A program made the position numbers and the translations under genes. Shown here piece after piece: positions 17,485 through 25,302 of a stretch of 64,000 nucleotides of DNA (position 1 is its first letter; every line of letters starts with the position of its first letter). This DNA comes from JABCYV01 sp035512155 (lineage in GTDB: Bacteria; Acidobacteriota; Terriglobia; Terriglobales; Acidobacteriaceae), in NCBI GenBank assembly GCA_035512155.1, contig DATKEN010000112.1, positions 15,316 to 79,315 of the forward strand, given 5' to 3'. The notes below the pieces were generated by a model that had not been told where the DNA came from, searched no databases, and was given only the letters and a program-made list of their open reading frames with translations.

Positions 17485-18342
17485 CTACCGTCCACTCTTT
17501 GCTGCAATCGCCAGGGGCTTCTGGTAAATGACGTAGTCTTTGTTCTTGTGGGAGTGGAAGGGTACATCCGAGGCCGGAAGTTTTTCTCCTTGTCCCAGAA
17601 AAAGAAATCCGCCGGGCTGCAGATAGAGGTGCAAACGATGGGTGAGCGCCATCCGCTGGGCGGCGGAGAACCGCGGTAGAACGTCCATGCAGAAAATGCA
17701 GTCAAACTGCCCGAGGTAAGCTGGCTGGGCCAGATTCATGGCCGAAAATGTCACCAGATTCCGAAGCCGCGGTTTCACCAGGAAGTGCTCACCCACCCGG
17801 GCAAAGTAGGTTTGCACCAGTTGACGTGGGACTCGCTGGAGGTCGCGCTCGGGATATAGGCCGCGCTGGGCCGCTTCCAGAGCCCGTTGGCGGATATCGC
17901 TGGCAACAACGTGCACATTACATCCACCATTGCCGTTCATCGCTTCGCAGACCGATATGGCGATCGAGTAAGGCTCTTCCCCGCTAGAGCAACCGGCACT
18001 CCAGATGCGAACTGCCCGCGGATGGTCGCTCTTGCGGCGTTGCAGCAAGTCCGGCAGGGCCATTTTAACCAGAGATTCGTGTGCGGCGGGACAACGAAAG
18101 AATCCGGTCTTTCCGTCCAGTAATCGCCCAGCCAGGCTCTCACATTCCGCGTCGGACGCACGCAGTCGCGCTAACAACTCTTCCGCTGATGCCAGACGCT
18201 GCGATTCCAGGAACTCTCCCGCGACCGCGACAAGAGTTTCCGTCTCCGTATCGAGCAACACGCCAGTTTTCCTCTCCAGAAGGAGGCGGAGTTCGGAAAG
18301 TTCGTGCTCCAGAATCGCCACGTTCGTGGAAGGTTTGCGCAT
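17485..18342 (-). CDS. CheR-like protein methyltransferase, divergent
   Basis: About 285 aa from ATG 18342 (TTG 18363 is an alternative). CheR proteins methylate glutamates of chemoreceptors using SAM. Present: helical N-terminal domain, KTGFFRCP, and the SAM-binding motif IWSAGCSSGEEPYSIAI. The usual CRNVLIYF motif reads CMDVLPRFS, changing the Arg-Asn pair near the cofactor, so substrate or activity may differ. It is the last gene of a four-gene minus-strand set after the receiver/DHp protein (about 100-base gap). A canonical CheR is encoded at 28281. Confidence 0.85.
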   Translation of the reverse strand: MRKPSTNVAILEHELSELRLLLERKTGVLLDTETETLVAVAGEFLESQRLASAEELLARLRASDAECESLAGRLLDGKTGFFRCPAAHESLVKMALPDLLQRRKSDHPRAVRIWSAGCSSGEEPYSIAISVCEAMNGNGGCNVHVVASDIRQRALEAAQRGLYPERDLQRVPRQLVQTYFARVGEHFLVKPRLRNLVTFSAMNLAQPAYLGQFDCIFCMDVLPRFSAAQRMALTHRLHLYLQPGGFLFLGQGEKLPASDVPFHSHKNKDYVIYQKPLAIAAKSGR

Positions 18343-18439
18343 GAATGACACTGCCGTCGCCAAAATGAAGCAGTCTCCATTTGCATTGGCGCGGTTCTTG
18401 CCGGCATCTTCCTGGGGAGGGTCTTATCTTCACCGGCCG

Positions 18440-19144
18440 CTACAAGCTGGCGGCGGTAGCCTGTGACTTCATTCCAGAATCTCTCTCCGCCTGTCGCTCG
18501 ACAACGTTCAGTTCCTTCTCGATGGAGGAAAACCGCTGCAGGATCTCATGCATGCGTACCGACATGTTGCGAATGGTTTCGATCTGCGAACGCGCCACTG
18601 CGGAAAACGATCCCGATTCCAGCAGCAGCAGCTCAGAGTTCCCGAGCACCGACGTGAGCGCATTATTCAAGGTGTGGCGCATTTCAAGCACATAGCGGCC
18701 AAGTGTTGCCTGGCGCTCCAGTAATTTGTTGGCCTGTTCGGCGCGATGGGCGCGGCCCATAACCTCGCAAAGTCGAAGAGCCTCGACCCCGACTAGCACC
18801 AGAGCGTCCAGCCAGCCTTCGTGCTGCCGCAGCACCATGATCCGAGGCTGCGCGTCGCGCACCGCCTGTGCGGTTTGATTTCCTTCGCACACAAACACCA
18901 CCGGTTTGCGGGAAGGATCGAGCGCCCGGAGTACGGCGGGAAAAACTTCGGGACGCAGCGCACCTACGATCGCCAGTTCGAATGTATCTGCGGCGAGGTC
19001 CTGGCAAAGATCGCTACTCATCAGAGTAAATGGCGGCACGCTCCGCTCAGCCTGCCATCGGCCCACTACGGAACGTGAAAACTCGCGGTCGTCTGAAATA
19101 ATTAGTACGGCGGGCTGCTCCACTCTTTCGTTCTCTGTTTTCAT
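18440..19144 (-). CDS. degenerate receiver plus lone histidine-kinase dimerisation (DHp) domain
   Basis: 234 aa. Residues 10-125 look like a CheY fold, but the phosphoacceptor position carries Gly61 (FELAIVGAL) instead of Asp. Residues 135-215 resemble a HisKA/DHp helix pair with His157 in YVLEMRHTLNNALTSVLGNSELL. No ATPase domain follows, and the protein ends about 75 residues after the histidine. It could act as a phosphotransfer protein or as a scaffold for another kinase. It starts 8 bases after the upstream 350-aa gene ends, so the two are co-transcribed. Confidence 0.72.
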   Translation of the reverse strand: MKTENERVEQPAVLIISDDREFSRSVVGRWQAERSVPPFTLMSSDLCQDLAADTFELAIVGALRPEVFPAVLRALDPSRKPVVFVCEGNQTAQAVRDAQPRIMVLRQHEGWLDALVLVGVEALRLCEVMGRAHRAEQANKLLERQATLGRYVLEMRHTLNNALTSVLGNSELLLLESGSFSAVARSQIETIRNMSVRMHEILQRFSSIEKELNVVERQAERDSGMKSQATAASL

Positions 19145-19152
19145 GAGCCGCT

Positions 19153-20205
19153 CTAATTCTTGCCGTCGTCCTCAGATCCTGGATGTTCGGCCGAGGCGTT
19201 CTGATCCCACTCCTGTGCGCCCGCGGAAACTTCGAATTCAGTCACCTCACGGGCCGGGGCGGCATGGGCGCTGGCGGCGGCCGCCCGCGCTTGTGGAACC
19301 GCCGCTCCTGATGGTTTGCGCAGAGTGCCCTTGGCGCTCCGTGCCAAGGCCGCGTCAATCACATTGCGTAGGTCCACCAACATTCGCAGGGGCTGGCCTG
19401 AGGAGTACTCAGCGTGAAACATCACCTTCCACGACTGGCAGATCATGCGTAAACGCGCGATTGGTTCATCGGCAGAAAACTGCGCGGCACGGCAATCGAG
19501 AGTACTGACGCCGCGAGCTTCCAGGTCGCGCAACCCATCCAGAATGGCATTCAGGTCCTGATGCATCAGGCGGAAGAAGACCCTGCGCATCAAAAAACTG
19601 AAGCGAGCAAACCCGATCATGGCGGCTGGCTGAAAGTAGTTTTCGCCGCAGGAAACTTTGAGCTTTCTTCCCTTTTCGAGAATGCCGCCGCCCAGCAACT
19701 CATTCAAGCTGCGGCAACTGTCCGCGGACTGTAGGAACGTGTCCAGCGGTTTGAGCCACTCCGGTATCGTTAAGTCGGACACGGAGAGCACCGGATCGAG
19801 TACCTGAGCTACGTACTCAATGTCCACATCCCCATCTTCCAGTCGCGACGGCGTGCAATGCGAGAAGAACTGTACCAGCAGGAAATCGATCTTGTCCCGG
19901 TCGGAAGGATTACGCTGTTCCTTATGCAGGTGGTGCTCGAGCAGGGTCCGCAAAGCTTCCTCGCTGGTTAGCGTGGTGGTTTGGAGAAACTGTCGCAGTT
20001 GATGCACCTGGATGCGCTGGTCCATTTCCCGGAACCACTGGCGGGCCAGCTCAACCGATTCTTGCGGCGGCGCGTCAACGCCCGACTCCAGGTCGCTGCA
20101 AGCAGGCAAATCAATCACGAATTCCCGAGCCAAAGCTACGTACAAAGGATGGAGCAGGCGCGCAGCGCGCCACTCCGCGTTCAAGTCTTGAGGTGTGGCA
20201 GTCAT
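19153..20205 (-). CDS. uncharacterised 350-aa protein of the PilZ/CheR operon
   Basis: 350 aa, no family recognised. It appears soluble and largely helical: no signal peptide or membrane segment, many Leu/Arg/Glu-rich helices to about residue 290, then an Ala/Glu-rich disordered tail. A central Gly-rich stretch (ELLGGGILEKGRKLKVSCGENYF) may be a loop or ligand site. The ATG at 20205 overlaps the PilZ-like gene stop (ATGA), and the next gene starts 8 bases after this one ends, so it is tightly coupled. Context suggests a signalling scaffold or effector; that is inference only. Confidence 0.7.
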   Translation of the reverse strand: MTATPQDLNAEWRAARLLHPLYVALAREFVIDLPACSDLESGVDAPPQESVELARQWFREMDQRIQVHQLRQFLQTTTLTSEEALRTLLEHHLHKEQRNPSDRDKIDFLLVQFFSHCTPSRLEDGDVDIEYVAQVLDPVLSVSDLTIPEWLKPLDTFLQSADSCRSLNELLGGGILEKGRKLKVSCGENYFQPAAMIGFARFSFLMRRVFFRLMHQDLNAILDGLRDLEARGVSTLDCRAAQFSADEPIARLRMICQSWKVMFHAEYSSGQPLRMLVDLRNVIDAALARSAKGTLRKPSGAAVPQARAAAASAHAAPAREVTEFEVSAGAQEWDQNASAEHPGSEDDGKN

Positions 20206-20555
20206 GGTTTGACAATCCAGTTCGTTACTTCTTGGGTAAAGCGCGCTGCAACTGCGGTGCGTCCGCCGGTATATTGCAGCGCCACGACTGAAACTTCGGT
20301 ATCCAGCGTGCCGTCGGAATTCTGTACCCGCAACATGTCGGCAAATTCCAGGGGTAAGGTCGAGACGAAGAGCACTTCGCGCGACGTGCCAAATTCGATT
20401 ACGGTGCTCTCCGTAAACGCGTCGCCATCACCTGCAACCCGAGTCAGACGAATTGGAATGCGCACCGGACTGGCTGCAGGGAAGAACTTGGCTAATTTGG
20501 CGGTAGAGCTCTCGCGGGGCGAGCGGGCTCGACCTGCCGCCTCTTTTGTAGGCAC
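20202..20555 (-). CDS. PilZ-like domain protein
   Basis: 117 aa from GTG 20555. Residues 28-117 fit a PilZ-like beta-barrel: RIPIRLTRV, then TESTVIEFGTSREVLFVS, a hydrophobic strand with LPLEFADMLRVQ, and VVALQYTGGRTAVAARF. PilZ domains often bind cyclic di-GMP, but the RxxxR and DxSxxG motifs are not clear, so c-di-GMP binding is doubtful. It is first in the four-gene operon ending with CheR and lies downstream of a TCTCA-N3-TGAAA site. Confidence 0.6.
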   Translation of the reverse strand: MPTKEAAGRARSPRESSTAKLAKFFPAASPVRIPIRLTRVAGDGDAFTESTVIEFGTSREVLFVSTLPLEFADMLRVQNSDGTLDTEVSVVALQYTGGRTAVAARFTQEVTNWIVKP

Positions 20556-20650
20556 TAAAATACCTCGGGTTCCCAGGATCGACGCGACCTGGGTCCCCGG
20601 GCCTGCCGGTTAGCATGGCTTCGGCACCCAGACCGCATCGCAAGGAAGAA

Positions 20651-20665
20651 TGCACGAGCGCAACC
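20651..20665 (-). promoter_or_regulatory. weak sigma-54-like promoter candidate for the PilZ/CheR operon
   Basis: On the minus strand, GG and GC are spaced exactly 10 bases (TTGG..GTGCA), as -24/-12 elements require, but the flanking bases match the consensus poorly. It lies about 85-100 bases downstream of the TCTCA-N3-TGAAA site and about 95 bases before the start codon. Confidence 0.3.
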
Positions 20666-20750
20666 AAAGTTATGCGATATCTAAGCTATTGATTGTTTTA
20701 GGGATGCGCGATCGGGAGGTCAGGTGTATCAGCTCGCCGGGGCGTTTCTG

Positions 20751-20763
20751 TCTCACAATGAAA
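20751..20763. promoter_or_regulatory. putative activator-binding palindrome upstream of the PilZ/CheR operon
   Basis: TCTCA-CAA-TGAAA differs by one base from TCTCA-N3-TGAGA, found twice in the chemosensory promoter region (25045, 25115). Another half-site TCTCA follows at 20769-20773. It probably binds the NtrC-type regulator encoded immediately upstream. Confidence 0.5.
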
Positions 20764-20785
20764 CGCTGTCTCAGGCGACACAGCG
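20764..20785 (-). terminator. stem-loop after the NtrC-type regulator gene
   Basis: CGCTGTGTC and GAGACAGCG pair over 9 positions with one mismatch; on the minus strand the stem is followed by TTTCATTGT. It begins 4 bases after the regulator stop and probably terminates or attenuates that operon before the PilZ/CheR unit. Confidence 0.5.
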
Positions 20786-20788
20786 GGT

Positions 20789-22195
20789 TTACTGCAGAGC
20801 GGCGCTCCGCGGCAGGTCTTGGCGCGCACCGATGTTGTAGCGCTTGAGCTTGCGATAAAGAGTGGCACGGCTGATCCCCAGCATCTTGCCAGCAAGAGCT
20901 TTGTCTCCCTTCACTTGTTCGAATACGCGTTGAATGGTCGCTCGTTCGATATCCTCCAGGTCCGTGGTGGAAAGCCCCGACGAGGTGGATTCCCCGCTCA
21001 AATCCTGGTTGGACGAGGCTGAGACGATGGCTGGCGGCAGATCGCCGATATCGATTATCCGGCGGTCTCCCAAAGCAACCGCGCGCTCAATACAGTTTTC
21101 GAGCTCACGCACGTTGCCCGGCCAGTCATACTGCAGCAGAGACTTCATCGCTGCGGTTGTGACTTGCATTGAGTCTCCCTTGGCGTGACGCTCCAGGAAC
21201 CAGTGCACCAGCATGGGAATGTCAGAGCGGCGCTCACGGAGCGAGGGCAGGTGCACCGGGACAACGTTGAGGCGGAAGTACAAGTCCTTCCGAAAAGTAC
21301 CATTTCTATATTCCGCCTCAAGATCGCGGTTGGTGGCGGCAATCACCCGGACATCGACTTTTATTTTTTGATTGCTGCCCACGGGGCGAACTTCCTTCTC
21401 CTGCAAGACCCGAAGCAGTTTGGCTTGCATCTCCGGCGGCAGCTCACCAATTTCGTCAAGAAAAATCGTGCCAGCGTTGGCCGATTGAAATAACCCCACC
21501 TTGGCTTTCAGTGCTCCGGTAAAGGCACCCTTCTCGTAGCCGAAAAGCTCACTCTCGATCAATGTGGGGACAAGCGAGCCGCAATCCACGGCAACAAACG
21601 GACGATTGGCGAGCGACCCACGAAAATGGATGGCGCGCGCCACCAGTTCTTTTCCGGTTCCGCTCTCGCCCGTGATCAGCACCGGAGTGCGGGTATCTTT
21701 CAGCCGCGAGATCATGCGCAGCACATCCTGGATTTTTACCGAGGCACCCACAATTCCATGCAGATCGGCGTCGGTATCTACGCGCTCCCGCAGGAACTGG
21801 TTCTCCTCCACCAGGCGAATCTTCTCCGCCATCCGTCGCAGGAACAGACGCAGCTCTTCCAGCGGCGAAAAAGGCTTGCTGATGTAGTCATAGGCGCCCA
21901 GCTTCATGGCCTGTACCGCGGTTTCCACCGATCCGTGACCGGTCATCACGGCAATCTCAGCGCGCGGGAGCATTTTTTTCACTCTCTCCAAAAACTCAAG
22001 TCCGGACATGTTAGGCATGACCATATCGGTGAGAATAATGTGCGCGGGCTGCTCCTCCAGCAAGGCAAGAGCGGATTCGCCGCTCCCCGCTTCCATGCAG
22101 ACAAATCCGAGGGCCTCACCCACGGTCATGCAGAGTTTGCGGATGCTCTGCTCGTCGTCAACGATCAAAAGGCGGATGCGCAGGTCATCGCTCAC
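20789..22195 (-). CDS. sigma-54-dependent response regulator (NtrC family)
   Basis: 468 aa from GTG 22195, which overlaps the stop of the preceding gene (GTGA); a longer upstream frame would run into that gene. Receiver (1-120) with the acidic pair in IVDDE and phosphoacceptor Asp57 in ILTDMVMP. AAA+ domain (about 140-370) with Walker A GESGTGKE, the sigma-54 contact loop GAFTGA (about residue 222), and Walker B GTIFLDEIGEL. A Fis-type helix-turn-helix ends the protein (GISRATLYRKLKRY). It activates sigma-54 RNA polymerase. A good sigma-54 promoter lies at 25258, divergent from its own operon. Confidence 0.95.
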   Translation of the reverse strand: MSDDLRIRLLIVDDEQSIRKLCMTVGEALGFVCMEAGSGESALALLEEQPAHIILTDMVMPNMSGLEFLERVKKMLPRAEIAVMTGHGSVETAVQAMKLGAYDYISKPFSPLEELRLFLRRMAEKIRLVEENQFLRERVDTDADLHGIVGASVKIQDVLRMISRLKDTRTPVLITGESGTGKELVARAIHFRGSLANRPFVAVDCGSLVPTLIESELFGYEKGAFTGALKAKVGLFQSANAGTIFLDEIGELPPEMQAKLLRVLQEKEVRPVGSNQKIKVDVRVIAATNRDLEAEYRNGTFRKDLYFRLNVVPVHLPSLRERRSDIPMLVHWFLERHAKGDSMQVTTAAMKSLLQYDWPGNVRELENCIERAVALGDRRIIDIGDLPPAIVSASSNQDLSGESTSSGLSTTDLEDIERATIQRVFEQVKGDKALAGKMLGISRATLYRKLKRYNIGARQDLPRSAALQ

Positions 22196-22596
22196 AGTGC
22201 TTTCCCCATGGTTTTTTGCACCACTGAAATGAATTGCTGGACGCGAAATGGTTTCTCCACACACGGCACGCCGGTATCGCGCAGGGTGGCTACGGTCTCT
22301 TCGTTGGCAATATCCCCAGTGATGAAGATAATGCGGGACGCCAGTTCAGGACGGTTCCGAACGACCCAGGCGTGGACGTCAGCGCCATTCACGCCCCCCG
22401 GAGTGCGCATATCGGAAACCACGCCAAGGAATTCTCCGCCCTCGAGCAGGCGCAGGCCTTCGGCTCCGGACTCAGTGCAGACGACGGCGTAGCCGTTGCG
22501 CTCCAGGGTGGCACGAACATAAGCCATGACGGCGGGCTCGTCCTCAATCAGCAACACTGGCAAGGTGACGGGTTTGGTAGCAGAGAGTGTCATCAC
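22192..22596 (-). CDS. single-domain response regulator receiver
   Basis: 134 aa, only a CheY-like receiver. The acidic pair (LIEDEP), phosphoacceptor Asp62 (VVSDMRTP), Thr in IIFITGD and Lys in CVEKPFR are all present, so it should be phosphorylated. Its ATG overlaps the kinase stop (ATGA) and its end overlaps the NtrC-type gene start (GTGA). It may be a phosphate sink or an intermediate in a relay between the kinase and the sigma-54 regulator. Confidence 0.92.
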   Translation of the reverse strand: MMTLSATKPVTLPVLLIEDEPAVMAYVRATLERNGYAVVCTESGAEGLRLLEGGEFLGVVSDMRTPGGVNGADVHAWVVRNRPELASRIIFITGDIANEETVATLRDTGVPCVEKPFRVQQFISVVQKTMGKAL

Positions 22597-25010
22597 TGTA
22601 CGACTCCAGCAGCGGCCCCGACCGAGGCCGTTTCTAACGTCGCAGGAAGGCGGACGATGAACGTGGCGCCCTCTGCGTCCGTATTGTTATGGCAAAGAAT
22701 TTCTCCTCCGTGCTCGTGCACAATCCCATAGCAGATGCTCAAGCCCAGACCCGTCCCTTTTCCCACCTCCTTGGTGGTAAAGAACGGATCGAAGATGCGC
22801 TCGGCGTGGGAGATGCCGTGGCCGTTGTCACGAAAAGAGACCTCGACAAAACTTCCGATACCGGCGGTCATGATCTCAATACGCGCGGGACGGGCAGTTT
22901 CTCGCACCGCATCGTAAGCGTTATTAAGAATGTTGAGAAACACCTGCTGCAACTGGTGGGAGTCGCCGACCACGTGCGGCAGTTCATGATCAAGTTGCTC
23001 GATTATTTCCACGCCGTGGCTCTGGAAGTCATATGCCCGCAATTGCAGGGTGCGGCGCAGGATCGTGTTCAATTGCACGGGCCTGCGCTGCGGCGGCATT
23101 TGTCGAGCGAAGCTGAGCAAGTTCTGCACAATCTGCTTTGTGCGTTGCGCTTCCTGCAGAATGACCCGCATGTCCTTGCGCGCGCTCTCAGGCAACTCTG
23201 GGTTTTCCATGAGCAGGTCGGCGAATCCGAGAATGGCGGTGAGGGGGTTGTTGACTTCATGGGCAACTCCGGAAACTAGTTGGCCAACCGCCGCCATTTT
23301 TTCGGCGTGCATCAGCTTGGACTGCAGCGTAGCGGCATCGGTGACGTCGGTCATGACTACGACCAGACTGGTTACACCACCCTGCTCATCGCGCATGGGA
23401 CTCAAATTGACGGAAAACTGACCGACGCGGCCATCGCCCCGCAAGATCTGGAGATCGAGATTGTCTACCTGACGCCCGGCCACCGTGGCGCTCATGGCGT
23501 CGGTCAAGACTGAGCGGCGGGCAGGTGTAACCAGATCCTCCATGGGGCGCCCCACCAACTGCCTCTGCTCGTAGCCCATGTCGGACCAGCGGCGGTTCGC
23601 GTAACTGATCAGACCGGCGGTGTCCGCGACCAGGATCAGGCTTTGCGTGTTGTTCAGAATCTTTCCGGAGAAGTCGCGCTCCCGCTGCAATTCCGCCTGG
23701 AACGTCTTAAGACCGCTTACATCGAGTATGAGACCGCGGTACTGCACAATCCGATCCTGGGTGTCACGCACCGCGAAAGCGTTGATCAGCACGTAGACCG
23801 GAGACCCGTCGCGGCGGCGTAGAGTCTCCTCGCGATTGCGTACGACGCCATGGTGTTGCATCTGTTCTGTGAGTTCGTGGTACCGCCCGGGTGAGAAATA
23901 CACCTGGGTACGAATGTCGGTTTGCAACAGCTCTCCACGGGCGCTGTAGCCGAGCATACGTACCAAAGCGTCGTTGACTTCGACGAAACGCCCCTCGGGA
24001 GTGGAGAAAAACAATCCCTCCTGGATGTTGTCGAACAATTCTCGGTAGCGGCGCTCCGCCTCGCGCCGGTCGGTGACGTCTTTGAGGACGTGGATCGTCT
24101 GCAGACCCTCGCTGCTGGCGCTATGTACGCGGGAAGTCGATACCAGGTAGGTCCGGTCCAGGACGGGATGAACGTATTCGTCGGCGGCGGTGTTGGTCGG
24201 ACCGCAAAACGGACACGATCGAAATGGTGCTTCGGTTCCCATGGCCAACAAGGCGCACATGTTAACGCCGATAAGATCCTGCGGCTCCGCTCCGATGAAC
24301 TCCGCCAGGGACCGGTTAACCCGCAAGATATTGTCAGCGTGATCGTGCGCGACGATGAAATCCGTGATGGCATCGAAGATCTCGATCCAGTGCCGATTCG
24401 CCTGATCCATCCGGGTAAACAACCGCGCATTCTCCAGGGCAACCGAGGCCAAGCGGCTCGCTTCCAACAAACTACCCAATTGACCACCCAGAATCGTGGC
24501 CTTGGCAGCTAGGTCGTCGCTGAAGAAATCTGGGTCGGAGCTGTGTAGAAATGCGGCCGCTCCAATCACTTCTTGGGCGGCTACCAAGGGCGCAATCATT
24601 AGGGACTTGGCCCGAAACTCGGCAGCCAGAGGATAGCTGGCGGGGTCCAAGCGGTTGACATAAACCGTGGTACGTTGACGAACCGCTTCCGTCATAACGG
24701 CGTTCTGGCTGGTTCTCAGCCGAGTCCCGCGAAAGCGATCTGCCATCAAGCCGTCTGCTTCCGCAGCCACCAGTTCTTCGCGATCGGAAGAGAATTGCCA
24801 CAAGTACGCCCCATCCACCTGAAAGAACTCACGGGTAGTTTGGCAGAACAGCCGGATTAGAGCGGTGGCTTGAATCCCTTGGGAAGCTGCGGTGGAAAAT
24901 CGTAGAAGCAGCCTTTGAAAAGTCTCGTCCGATCGCGGATCCGGCCCTTCCAGTACGGTCGTTTCTCCTGATTCCATGTGCAGATGCTTGGCACCGCAAT
25001 TTTCGACCAC
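22593..25010 (-). CDS. soluble sensor histidine kinase, GAF-PAS-PAS-PAS-HisKA-HATPase
   Basis: Up to 805 aa; the start is uncertain (GTG 25010 or ATG 24977, neither with a strong Shine-Dalgarno). No membrane segment is seen. Order: GAF (about 30-200), PAS (about 215-330, containing a CPFC pair), a second PAS (about 335-450), a third (about 460-575), HisKA with the phosphorylated His near residue 583 (GVAHEVNNPLTAIL), and an ATPase with the N box (LNILNNAYDAV), DNGHGI and GKGTGLGLS. First gene of the kinase-RR-NtrC operon, divergent from the chemosensory operon. The cytoplasmic signal is unknown; the CPFC pair could bind a metal or sense redox. Confidence 0.93.
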   Translation of the reverse strand: MVENCGAKHLHMESGETTVLEGPDPRSDETFQRLLLRFSTAASQGIQATALIRLFCQTTREFFQVDGAYLWQFSSDREELVAAEADGLMADRFRGTRLRTSQNAVMTEAVRQRTTVYVNRLDPASYPLAAEFRAKSLMIAPLVAAQEVIGAAAFLHSSDPDFFSDDLAAKATILGGQLGSLLEASRLASVALENARLFTRMDQANRHWIEIFDAITDFIVAHDHADNILRVNRSLAEFIGAEPQDLIGVNMCALLAMGTEAPFRSCPFCGPTNTAADEYVHPVLDRTYLVSTSRVHSASSEGLQTIHVLKDVTDRREAERRYRELFDNIQEGLFFSTPEGRFVEVNDALVRMLGYSARGELLQTDIRTQVYFSPGRYHELTEQMQHHGVVRNREETLRRRDGSPVYVLINAFAVRDTQDRIVQYRGLILDVSGLKTFQAELQRERDFSGKILNNTQSLILVADTAGLISYANRRWSDMGYEQRQLVGRPMEDLVTPARRSVLTDAMSATVAGRQVDNLDLQILRGDGRVGQFSVNLSPMRDEQGGVTSLVVVMTDVTDAATLQSKLMHAEKMAAVGQLVSGVAHEVNNPLTAILGFADLLMENPELPESARKDMRVILQEAQRTKQIVQNLLSFARQMPPQRRPVQLNTILRRTLQLRAYDFQSHGVEIIEQLDHELPHVVGDSHQLQQVFLNILNNAYDAVRETARPARIEIMTAGIGSFVEVSFRDNGHGISHAERIFDPFFTTKEVGKGTGLGLSICYGIVHEHGGEILCHNNTDAEGATFIVRLPATLETASVGAAAGVVQ

Positions 25011-25044
25011 AAGTAATTGAATATACAGGAAAACTAGCCTCGAA

Positions 25045-25057
25045 TCTCAATTTGAGT
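25045..25057. promoter_or_regulatory. putative NtrC-type enhancer site 1 (TCTCA-N3-TGAGT)
   Basis: TCTCA-ATT-TGAGT, one base short of a perfect palindrome, lies about 230 bases upstream of the expected sigma-54 start and 35 bases upstream of the kinase start codon. It may also repress or tune the kinase operon. Confidence 0.5.
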
Positions 25058-25114
25058 CAAGGGAAAAGGGCGCAGGTGCCGAGATATGCAAATCCCACAG
25101 ATCAGCACCTTCCG

Positions 25115-25127
25115 TCTCAAAATGAGA
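25115..25127. promoter_or_regulatory. putative NtrC-type enhancer site 2 (TCTCA-N3-TGAGA)
   Basis: A perfect palindrome TCTCA-AAA-TGAGA about 160 bases upstream of the expected sigma-54 start, typical enhancer distance. A further half-site TGAGAC is at 25142-25147, within the palindrome AGACGCGTCT. Confidence 0.55.
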
Positions 25128-25257
25128 GCAAGGCCCCCAACTGAGACGCGTCTTGCCCTGGTCAAGCCCCAGGGCGACCACTGGTGATGCCATGTAAGTC
25201 ATTCTTCAACATATACCTACCACCAATATCTCGACTCGTCCCCAATTCCATGAACGC

Positions 25258-25273
25258 TGGCATGGCTGTTGCA
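25258..25273 (+). promoter_or_regulatory. sigma-54 promoter of the chemosensory operon
   Basis: TGGCATG-GCTG-TTGCA matches the TGGCACG-N4-TTGCW consensus at all but one position, with GG (25259-25260) and GC (25271-25272) exactly 10 bases apart. Transcription should begin near 25284, just before the Shine-Dalgarno of the first gene. Confidence 0.85.
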
Positions 25274-25302
25274 TTTAGTCCATATGACACCAAGGAGGAG
25301 CT

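Noticed and set aside
21626..22492. 288-aa plus-strand open frame
   Set aside because: It lies opposite the NtrC-type and receiver genes and reads as a composition-driven shadow.
24990..25005. TTGGCAC sequence near the kinase start, sigma-54-like
   Set aside because: No GC element lies exactly 10 bases after the GG, so the spacing rule fails.
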